Below are positions 57,755 to 64,000 of a stretch of 64,000 bases of DNA, in pieces; within the stretch, counting starts at the first letter, position 1; each line of letters opens with the position of its first letter. A program made the translations under genes and the position numbers. The stretch spans positions 310,001-374,000 of the forward strand of contig NZ_SODP01000003.1 in the NCBI RefSeq assembly GCF_004365355.1, read 5' to 3'. This DNA comes from Kribbella pratensis (GTDB lineage: Bacteria; Actinomycetota; Actinomycetes; Propionibacteriales; Kribbellaceae). Below the pieces are notes generated by a model, which did not search any database, had not been told where the DNA came from, and saw nothing but the letters and a program-made list of their open reading frames with translations.

Positions 57755-58675
57755 GTCCTCGGCGCCGAAGTCGTCCTCGAGTTTCTCGGGGGAGTAGTCG
57801 AGGTCGATCCCGGCCACGTCCGCGCCGACGGCGGACTCGATCGCGCTGAGTCGACGCGTGGCGCGGTCGCCGGCGTACGTCATCAAGGCGGTTGGGTTGA
57901 TCTCCGGTGGGAGCGCGGCGGTGTTGTCCATCGCCCACTGGATCTGCGTCAGCGCGTGGGGAAGGAGCTCCTCCATCGTGTCGGTGACGACCTTCCAGTT
58001 CCCCTCGTCCGCGGCGACGTGCCGACGGCAGGTGAACGTGCCCCACGCCATGTGCCGGCGCTCGTCGTCGCCGATCCGGCGGATCAGCTCCTGCATGCCG
58101 GGCAGGACGCCGCGCGCCGTACAGAGCAGGTTCCACGCGTGGTAGCCGGTGAGGGCCAGAGTGCCTTCCACCACGTGGTTGTAGGTGACGGACGCGCGGA
58201 CCTGGTTGGCCGGTGACGGATCGTCGGCCAGCGACTTCAGCGCCACGGGCAGGGCCTCGTAGAAGATCGCGCGGTACCCCGGATTGTTCTCGACGTAGTG
58301 GTGCAGGTCCTCGGTGACGCCGACAGCGTCCAGCCAGAGCCGGAAGACCGCGGTGTGCTTGGCCTCCTCGAAGCAGAACTGGGTCAGATACATCTCGTCG
58401 CCGAACCGGCCCTCGGCAGCCATCGCCTGCAGGAACGGCTGCAGGTCCTCGGTCACCGCCTCCTCGCCTGCGATGAACTGCGAGCAGAGCATCAACGCGT
58501 TGTCCTTGTCGTCCGCGCTCAGCTCCTGCCAGTCCTTCGCGTCCTGGCTGAAGTCGATGTCACGCGGGTTCCAGAACTTGCGGTTGCCCTTGTCGAACAG
58601 GCGCAACGGCAGCGCGTCCCAGTTGAGTCCGCCGGCCTTCAGCGTGGTGAAGCCTTGCCTGTGCAGCTCGTTCAT
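57728..58675 (-). CDS. R2-like ligand-binding oxidase (R2lox)
   Basis: 315-aa ferritin-like protein of the R2lox group, related to ribonucleotide reductase R2. Metal ligands occur in order in EEAVTEDLQPF, FEEAKH, VVEGTLALTGYH and DDERRH, as in Mycobacterium tuberculosis R2lox, which holds a Mn/Fe site and a Val-Tyr crosslink; the Val before TED and the Tyr in TYNHVVEG are both present. Substrate is unknown, probably a fatty acid or hydrophobic molecule. Co-translated with the TetR gene (four-base overlap). Confidence 0.9.
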   Translation of the reverse strand: MNELHRQGFTTLKAGGLNWDALPLRLFDKGNRKFWNPRDIDFSQDAKDWQELSADDKDNALMLCSQFIAGEEAVTEDLQPFLQAMAAEGRFGDEMYLTQFCFEEAKHTAVFRLWLDAVGVTEDLHHYVENNPGYRAIFYEALPVALKSLADDPSPANQVRASVTYNHVVEGTLALTGYHAWNLLCTARGVLPGMQELIRRIGDDERRHMAWGTFTCRRHVAADEGNWKVVTDTMEELLPHALTQIQWAMDNTAALPPEINPTALMTYAGDRATRRLSAIESAVGADVAGIDLDYSPEKLEDDFGAEDSAALAAVR

Positions 58676-59283
58676 ACGTGCGACCTCCTGGACTCGGCGA
58701 GACCACGCTTTTCGGTGAGGAAGGGTGAGAGGACGCGAGCCAGCTGATCGGCCACCGCAGCCGGGGGAGGGCCCGGCGTGACGATGTGGCTGATGACGAC
58801 GCGCAAGGCGACGTCCACGCAGCTGGTCGCGTCCTCTGCGGGAACCTCCGGCCAGTGCTCCCTGACATGGGCACCGAGCCGGAGGTGGGCCAGTTCAAGT
58901 ACCTGCTGCCCCCGTGTGGTCAGCAGTTGACTGGCCTGGTCGGATCCCGGCTGGCTCAGCGCTGCCTTGATCAGCGGGTTCTCGCCGGCCAGGATGAGCG
59001 CCCGCTCGACCGCGGCCCGGAGGCCGTCGATCGGGTCGGGCTGCTCGGCGATCGCCGTGTTGACATCCACCAGGAACCGTTCGGTCTCGCGGGCCGCGAC
59101 CGCTTCCAGCAGGCCCCACTTGTCCCCGAACTCGTTGTAGACGGTCTGCCGCGAGACCCCGGTACGGCGAGCCACCTCGGCCATCCGGAGTCCGTCGTAC
59201 CCGCCGGCAACGACCGCCTCTTGGGCCGCGTCGAGCAGCTCGTCACGCAGCCGGCGTTTGGTCCGATCGGCGAACGAGGTCAT
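58672..59283 (-). CDS. TetR-family regulator
   Basis: 203 aa: RLRDELLDAAQEAVVAGGYDGLRMAEVARRTGVSRQTVYNEFGDKWGLLEAV is the TetR HTH; the C-terminal helical domain ends in LARVLSPFLTEKRG. ATG at 59283. A TTGACA -35 lies at 59314-59319 on the minus strand. Overlaps R2lox by four bases, so regulator and enzyme form one operon, a common layout for R2lox. Confidence 0.9.
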   Translation of the reverse strand: MTSFADRTKRRLRDELLDAAQEAVVAGGYDGLRMAEVARRTGVSRQTVYNEFGDKWGLLEAVAARETERFLVDVNTAIAEQPDPIDGLRAAVERALILAGENPLIKAALSQPGSDQASQLLTTRGQQVLELAHLRLGAHVREHWPEVPAEDATSCVDVALRVVISHIVTPGPPPAAVADQLARVLSPFLTEKRGLAESRRSHV

Positions 59284-59338
59284 GGGGACGAGGGTTTACA
59301 AAAGTGCTCCCGATGTCAAGTACTCGGACAGAGCGTCC

Positions 59339-60268
59339 TCAATTGTCAAGTGACGAGTAGTGGGACGCGTCACCCGTTCGAGGCGTACTACGGACGCCGT
59401 CGACGCTCACCGGGACGTCGCCGGCCAGCGTGATCCGGTGCAGCCGGCGCGGCTGGTCGTCGTAGTCGGCGACGCCGAAGTGCTGGGTTGCGCGGTTGTC
59501 CCAGATCGCCAGGTCACCCGGCTGCCACTGCCAGCGGACGGTGTTGTCGAGGTGGGTCACCCGGTTCTGCAAGAGCTGGAACAAGGCGGTCGTCTCCGCG
59601 CTGGTCAGCCCGACGAACCGCCGGACGAAGTGGCCGAGCACGAGTGAACGCTCGCCGGTCTCCGGGTGGACGCGAACCACCGGATGTTCGGTCTCGAAGC
59701 GCTTGGACTCGAACTGCTTGTGGTGCTCCTCGAACTTCACATCGACGCCGCCGATCCGCCCCTCGTCGGCGTGGCCCGCGTAGTCGTACACGTTGCTGTG
59801 CACGGCCCACAGCCGGTCGACCAGGGCTTGCAGCGCCTGCGGCAGCTTCGCGTACGCCGCAACGGTGTTCGCCCACGAGGTCGCACCGCCGTACGCGGGC
59901 AGGGTGACGGCGCGCAGCAGGCTGATCGCGGGGATCCGGTCGACGAACGTGACATCGGTGTGCCAGCTGTTCGCCTTGCTGTAATCGGAATCGATCGGCA
60001 GCACGTTCGCCGCGCCGTCGAGGCTCTTCGACGTCGGATGCGCGAGCGTCGGCGTACCGAGAAGCCGGGCGAAGGCGAGCTGGCCAGCGTCGTCGAGGTG
60101 GTGCTGCTCACGGAAGAAGATCACCTTGTGGTCGAGCAGCGCCTGCCGGATCGCGGCCACCGTCTCCGGTGCCAGGTCACCGCCGAGCGCGACGTTGCCG
60201 ATCACGGCGCCGAGCGCGCCGCCGGCCTTCGTGACGGTGATCTGCGGTGCTTGGAGTTGCGTGGTCAT
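59339..60268 (-). CDS. TauD-family alpha-ketoglutarate/Fe(II) dioxygenase
   Basis: 309 aa. Iron triad: His and Asp in NSWHTDVTF, late His in WDNRATQHFGVADYD; the 2-oxoglutarate Arg is in PRRLHRITL. Closest in style to alkylsulfatase AtsK/TauD, so sulfonate or sulfate-ester use for sulphur is likely. GAGGGAG precedes the ATG at 60268. Single gene between the TetR and HAD-LarE genes. No sulfonate transporter is nearby. Confidence 0.9.
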   Translation of the reverse strand: MTTQLQAPQITVTKAGGALGAVIGNVALGGDLAPETVAAIRQALLDHKVIFFREQHHLDDAGQLAFARLLGTPTLAHPTSKSLDGAANVLPIDSDYSKANSWHTDVTFVDRIPAISLLRAVTLPAYGGATSWANTVAAYAKLPQALQALVDRLWAVHSNVYDYAGHADEGRIGGVDVKFEEHHKQFESKRFETEHPVVRVHPETGERSLVLGHFVRRFVGLTSAETTALFQLLQNRVTHLDNTVRWQWQPGDLAIWDNRATQHFGVADYDDQPRRLHRITLAGDVPVSVDGVRSTPRTGDASHYSSLDN

Positions 60269-60380
60269 GGTTGCTCCCTCACGGTCGGTTATCATCCATA
60301 ATCCGACTGAATTAGTAGACTTATCGGCCGTTTCGGGATGCGAGACCACTCGGCCGGCCGGAGCACGTAGGGTTGGGGAC

Positions 60381-61856
60381 GTGTCAACCGCCGAGATCCA
60401 GCCCGCCCCGACCGCCGCCGATGTGCCGGAGCTCGTGGTCGGATTCGACCTGGACATGACGCTGATCGACTCCCGGCCGGGGATCCAGGCCGTCTGGGAT
60501 CTGCTTGCCGCCGAGACCGGGGTGGCCATCGACACCGACCTGGTGGTGAGCCGGCTCGGGCCGCCGCTGACCTGGGAGATGGCCAACTGGTTCCCGCCGG
60601 AGCAGGTCGACGCGATGGTCGCGCGGTACCGCGAGCACTACCCGTCGCACGCGATCACGGGCAGCCTGCCGCTGCCGGGCGTCGCGGAGTCTCTCGCCGC
60701 GATCCGGGCGTTGGGCGGGCGGACGATGGTCGTCTCCGCGAAGTACACCCCGTCGGTCCGGCTGCACCTCGAGCACCTCGGACTGGACGTCGACGAGCCG
60801 GTCGGCGATCTGCACGGCGCCGAGAAGGGTACGGCGCTGCGCGAGCACGAGGCGACGATCTACGTCGGCGATCACACCGCCGACATCGACGGCGCACACG
60901 CCGCGGGTGCCCTGGCGGTATCGGTCGCGACCGGTCCGTTCAGCGCGGACGAGCTGCGGGCGTACGGCGCCGACGTCGTACTCAATGACCTCACGGAGTT
61001 CCCGGCCTGGCTCGACGAGTACGTGCTCGAGCAGCGGCTGGAAGCGTTGATGAAGCGGCTTTCGTCGTACGACAAGATGGTCGTCGCGTTCAGCGGTGGC
61101 GCCGACTCGGCGTTCCTGCTCGCGGCCGCCGCCCGCGCGATCGGGCCGGCCAACGTGGTCGCGGCGACCGCGATCTCGCCCTCACTCCCGGCGGCGGAGC
61201 TCGAGCCGGCGGCGCGGTTCGCCGACACCATCGGCGTCCGGCACGTCACCCCGCACACGCACGAGATGGAGCGCGAGGGGTACCAGGCCAACTCGGGCGC
61301 CCGGTGCTACTTCTGCAAGGCCGAGCTGATCGAGACGCTGCAGCCGATCGCGGACGAGTTCGGTATCACCGCGATCGCCACCGGGACGAACGCCGACGAC
61401 GCGATCGCCGGCTTCCGGCCGGGTATCCGCGCCGCGTTCGAGCGCGGCGCGCTGACGCCCCTGCGGGACGCGCGGTTGACCAAGGAGCAGATCCGGACAG
61501 CGTCGCGCAGTTGGGGGCTCGAGACCTCGGACAAGCCGGCCGCGGCGTGTCTGTCGAGCCGGATCGCGTACGGGATCCGGATCACGCCCAACCTGCTCGC
61601 GCGGGTCGACCGCGCCGAGCTGACGGTCCGCGCGCGGCTTGCGTCGTACGACGTGCAGAACGTGCGGGTGCGTGATCTCGGTGAGAGTGCCTCGATCGAG
61701 ATCGACGCCGCGCTCCTCGATCGGGTCGACCACCAGGAGCTGGTGGATGCGGTCATGGCCGAAGGGTTCGCGGCGGCCCAGGTGGACCCGCGCGGATTCC
61801 GGTCCGGGTCGATGAACGAGCGGCTCGCGGATCCCGAAAAGTATCGGGCTTTGTGA
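60381..61856 (+). CDS. larE: HAD phosphatase fused to LarE sulfur transferase
   Basis: 491 aa in two parts. Residues 20-210: HAD hydrolase with FDLDMT (Asp23/Asp25), SAKYT (motif II), and GDHTADIDGA (motif IV). Residues 225-491: LarE, ATP-pyrophosphatase loop AFSGGADSAF (238-243 SGGADS), CYFC (309-312) and ACLSSRI with Cys390, the position of the sacrificial Cys in Lactiplantibacillus LarE. LarE makes the nickel-pincer cofactor of lactate racemase; larB and larC are not in this window. GTG start at 60381 with GGTTGGGG upstream. Confidence 0.87.
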   Translation: MSTAEIQPAPTAADVPELVVGFDLDMTLIDSRPGIQAVWDLLAAETGVAIDTDLVVSRLGPPLTWEMANWFPPEQVDAMVARYREHYPSHAITGSLPLPGVAESLAAIRALGGRTMVVSAKYTPSVRLHLEHLGLDVDEPVGDLHGAEKGTALREHEATIYVGDHTADIDGAHAAGALAVSVATGPFSADELRAYGADVVLNDLTEFPAWLDEYVLEQRLEALMKRLSSYDKMVVAFSGGADSAFLLAAAARAIGPANVVAATAISPSLPAAELEPAARFADTIGVRHVTPHTHEMEREGYQANSGARCYFCKAELIETLQPIADEFGITAIATGTNADDAIAGFRPGIRAAFERGALTPLRDARLTKEQIRTASRSWGLETSDKPAAACLSSRIAYGIRITPNLLARVDRAELTVRARLASYDVQNVRVRDLGESASIEIDAALLDRVDHQELVDAVMAEGFAAAQVDPRGFRSGSMNERLADPEKYRAL

Positions 61857-61982
61857 GGTGCGGGAAGACTGCCGGATCAGGTAGTTTCCCGGAGGCGCCG
61901 TTGCGCCGAGTCACGTAGGCTGGGTTTCCTGACCGGGCCTCACGGCTCGTTCGCTTCCGACGATACTGATGAAGAGGTTCCC

Positions 61983-62366
61983 GTGCCCGTTGGCAAGGTG
62001 AAGTGGTACGACTCCGACAAGGGGTTCGGTTTCCTCAGCAAGGAGGAGGGCGGGGACGTGTACGTCCGCGCCGAGGCCCTGCCGTCCGGTGTCACCAACC
62101 TGAAGCCCGGGCAGAAGGTCGAGTTCGGCGTCGTCGAGGGACGCAAGGGCGAGCAGGCCCTGCAGGTCCGGCTGATCGACCCGCCGCCGTCGGTCGCGAA
62201 GGCGATGCGCCCGAAGCCGGAAGAGATGCAGGTCGTCATCGAGGACCTGATCAAACTCCTCGACCGAATCGGCGAGAACTACCGCCGCGGCCGCCAGCCC
62301 GACAACAAGTCGGCCAAGCAGGTGGCCACGGTGCTGCGCGGCGTCGCGGACAAGCTCGACTTCTAG
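61983..62366 (+). CDS. Cold-shock-domain protein with helical tail
   Basis: 127 aa. An N-terminal CSD (GKVKWYDSDKGFGFLSKEEGGDVYV with the RNP1-like KGFGFL) of about 65 residues, then a helical C-terminal extension of about 55 residues (EEMQVVIEDLIKLLDRIGENYRRGRQ). Binds single-stranded RNA/DNA; the tail is typical of actinobacterial CspB-like long forms. GTG start at 61983 with GAAGAGG upstream. Overlaps the convergent TetR gene by four bases. Confidence 0.92.
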   Translation: MPVGKVKWYDSDKGFGFLSKEEGGDVYVRAEALPSGVTNLKPGQKVEFGVVEGRKGEQALQVRLIDPPPSVAKAMRPKPEEMQVVIEDLIKLLDRIGENYRRGRQPDNKSAKQVATVLRGVADKLDF

Positions 62367-63088
62367 TTCCGTCTGCTGATCAGGGTCTGGATGCCGTCGA
62401 GGACCGTGGTCAGGCCGAAGGAGAACTCGGACGGGTCGTTGTCGATGTAGTCCTGCGGCTCGTCGAGCCCGGCTGCAATGGTCGGGAACCGGTCCGGGGT
62501 GGCCAGGCTGCGCAGCCGGCGGAGGTACTGCTTGCCGGCCGCCGCGGCCTCCTCCGGCGGCATGCTCAGCATGCTGGCGCTCAGCCCGGTCGTGCCGCGG
62601 ACGTAGATGTTCACCAGCAGCATCGCCGACATCCTGTCGGTCGGCGTCAAGGGCGTGTGCTCGAATGCGCGCAGGCCCTCCTCCATCCAGACCAGTTGGT
62701 TGGGTGACAGCGGCGGCTCGACCACCGGCACCTGCAGGATCCACGGGTGCTTCTGCAACGCCGCCTGGAACGCCTCCGCCCAGGTGGTGATCCGTTCGCG
62801 CCAATCCGCCGCTTCGTCGACCTGCGGCGGTAGCCCGAACGCCTGGTCGAGCATGACGACGTACAGGTCGTCCTTCGCCTCGACGTACCGGTAGAGCGCC
62901 ATCGTGGTGACTCCGAGTTCGGCCGCGACCTTGCTCATCGACACCGCGCCCAGCCCGCCGGCGTCCGCGAGCTTGATCGCCGCATCGCCGATGTCCTGCA
63001 CCTGGAAGGCCGGCTTCGGCCCCGGCCGGCTGCGCCCCTCGATCCCCCAGAGCTGCTGAAGCACCCGGGGCAGTTCGTTCTCGTCCAT
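62363..63088 (-). CDS. TetR-family regulator (TetR_C group)
   Basis: 241 aa. HTH: FQVQDIGDAAIKLADAGGLGAVSMSKVAAELGVTTMALYRYVEAKDDLYVVMLD; large C-terminal domain of the TetR/ActR drug-sensing kind (GLTTVLDGIQTLI). AAGGTGG precedes the ATG at 63088. Divergent from an MFS multidrug exporter, with three copies of CATAGACAG between, so a drug-inducible pair is expected. Confidence 0.92.
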   Translation of the reverse strand: MDENELPRVLQQLWGIEGRSRPGPKPAFQVQDIGDAAIKLADAGGLGAVSMSKVAAELGVTTMALYRYVEAKDDLYVVMLDQAFGLPPQVDEAADWRERITTWAEAFQAALQKHPWILQVPVVEPPLSPNQLVWMEEGLRAFEHTPLTPTDRMSAMLLVNIYVRGTTGLSASMLSMPPEEAAAAGKQYLRRLRSLATPDRFPTIAAGLDEPQDYIDNDPSEFSFGLTTVLDGIQTLISRRN

Positions 63089-63113
63089 AGCCCACCACCT
63101 TATCTGTTTACAT

Positions 63114-63170
63114 CATAGACAGTCTCGGTTATGGTCTGTCTATGCCGTACACAGTGTGCGGCATAGACAG
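63114..63170. promoter_or_regulatory. Three-arm TetR operator
   Basis: CATAGACAG occurs at 63114-63122, inverted (CTGTCTATG) at 63136-63144, and again at 63162-63170. The second and third extend to 12-bp perfect arms with CCG/CGG around an 11-base loop. The arrangement gives two overlapping palindromes, one near each gene start. Confidence 0.65.
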
Positions 63171-63188
63171 ATCCCCCGGGAGGGTGTC

Positions 63189-64000
63189 ATGAGTGCAGAA
63201 CGAGCGGGACGCAAGGAGTGGATCGCGCTCGGCGTGCTCGCACTGCCGTTGCTGCTGGTCTCGATGGACGTGTCGGTGCTGTACTTCGCGGTCCCGTTCA
63301 TCAGCGCGGACCTCGGCGTGTCGGCGACCGAGCAGCTGTGGATCTTCGACATCTACGGGTTCGTCCTGGCCGGCCTGCTGATCACCATGGGCTCGCTCGG
63401 CGACCGGATCGGGCGCCGCCGGCTGCTGATCTTCGGCGCCGTCGGCTTCGGGCTCGCCTCGGTCGCGGCGGCGTACGCGCAGAACCCGGAGCAACTGATC
63501 GCGGCCCGCGCCATCCTCGGGATCGGGGGAGCGACGCTGATGCCGTCGACCCTGGCGTTGATCCGCAACATGTTCCACGACGCGAAGCAGCGGTCGAAGG
63601 CGATCGCGTTCTGGAGCGCGGTGATGATGGGCGGGATCACCCTCGGGCCGGTGCTCGGCGGGTTCCTGCTGGAGCACTTCTGGTGGGGTTCGGTGTTCCT
63701 GATCAACACCCCGGCGATGATCCTGCTGCTGGTGCTCGCGCCGATCCTGCTGCCTGAGTTCAAGACCCCCGCCGGTGGACGGTTTGATCTGCCGGGCTCG
63801 CTGCTCTCGCTGGCGGCCGTGCTGCCGGTCATCTGGGGTATCAAGGAGGTCGCGGCGAACGGTGGGTCGGTGCTGCCGGTGGTGGCGATCGCGGCCGGGC
63901 TGGTGTTCGGGGTGCTGTTCGTGCAGCGGCAGCGGACCGCGGCGTACCCGATGGTCGACCTGTCGATGTTCCGCAACCGGGCGTTCAGCGGTTCGCTGGC
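63189..64000 (+). CDS. MFS multidrug exporter, DHA2 type, 5' part
   Basis: Partial gene cut by the window end; 270 codons visible. ATG at 63189 has GGGAGGG six bases upstream. Eight or so helices can be seen: WIALGVLALPLLLVSMDVSVLYFAVPFIS, GSLGDRIGRRRLL (motif A), RAILGIGGATLMPSTLALI and GGITLGPVLGGFLLEHFWWGSVFLINTP, as in 14-helix QacA/SmvA exporters. The TetR gene opposite probably represses it. Confidence 0.9.
   Translation, partial: MSAERAGRKEWIALGVLALPLLLVSMDVSVLYFAVPFISADLGVSATEQLWIFDIYGFVLAGLLITMGSLGDRIGRRRLLIFGAVGFGLASVAAAYAQNPEQLIAARAILGIGGATLMPSTLALIRNMFHDAKQRSKAIAFWSAVMMGGITLGPVLGGFLLEHFWWGSVFLINTPAMILLLVLAPILLPEFKTPAGGRFDLPGSLLSLAAVLPVIWGIKEVAANGGSVLPVVAIAAGLVFGVLFVQRQRTAAYPMVDLSMFRNRAFSGSL

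Noticed and set aside
1..64000. CRISPR arrays, tRNA or rRNA genes, insertion sequences, prophage
   Set aside because: No evenly spaced repeats, cloverleaf sequence, transposase or phage genes were seen on reading both strands.

Overview
The window is a 64 kb chromosomal segment from a high-GC, gene-dense actinomycete. GTG and TTG starts are frequent, four-base ATGA or GTGA overlaps inside operons are common, and many regulator genes sit divergently from the gene they probably control. A Propionibacteriales soil organism such as Kribbella is my best guess from gene content and codon use; this is inference, because there is no rRNA here. I saw no tRNA, rRNA, CRISPR array, insertion sequence or prophage. 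Two genes run off the window edges (a DHFR-like reductase at base 1 and an MFS exporter at base 64000).

Layout. 1-1610: ArsR / SRPBCC / two DHFR-like reductases, one operon. 1726-2432: small HTH protein plus Clp-N-domain protein behind a promoter lying inside an inverted repeat. 2504-4829: two His-bearing four-helix membrane proteins and a Tat-exported multicopper oxidase. 5674-7788: LacI regulator facing CutC and a DUF4031 protein. 7804-8991: a divergent stand-alone EF-Tu. 9321-14992: two large HD-like / membrane / PQQ-propeller fusion proteins around a Gfo/Idh dehydrogenase. 15090-16762: ArsR-type regulator and MFS exporter. 16794-19222: tandem TPM-like membrane proteins with a zinc-finger-like motif. 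19219-21231: HelR/HelD-type RNA polymerase remodelling ATPase. 21270-22058: PAP2 protein. 22159-28575: carbohydrate ABC importer (no ATPase gene), intracellular sialidase, NAL/DHDPS-family aldolase and FCD-GntR regulator, which together look like import and breakdown of a sialylated or related sugar; the gntR gene is flanked by two long imperfect palindromes. 28898-33567: XPB-type helicase, small P-loop kinase, helicase-associated/WYL protein. 33570-41676: kinase, GNAT, hydrolase, LysR, tautomerase, saccharopine-dehydrogenase-like protein, TetR, phosphoesterase, Nramp, SIMPL protein. 41718-44240: MNT-HEPN toxin-antitoxin pair beside an Mrr-like endonuclease, a small defence-type island. 44470-47660: acyl-CoA ligase, MFS, HxlR.

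47790-55624 is the most interesting region: an eight-gene, tightly coupled operon that I recognise as a variant of the nitrilase-radical SAM cluster (called Nit1C; MSMEG_0565 to MSMEG_0572 / sll0783 to sll0787 families). Here the nitrilase position holds two short, tandem carbon-nitrogen hydrolases. The first keeps the Glu-Lys-Cys triad; the second has Asp-Lys-Asp and should be catalytically dead. A GTTAC-N6-GAAAC element, matching the actinobacterial GlnR nitrogen-control half box, lies upstream of the first gene.

55606-64000: LysR/MFS pair, R2lox-type oxidase with TetR, TauD dioxygenase, a HAD-LarE fusion, a cold-shock-domain protein, and a TetR/MFS pair with three copies of a 9-bp operator arm.
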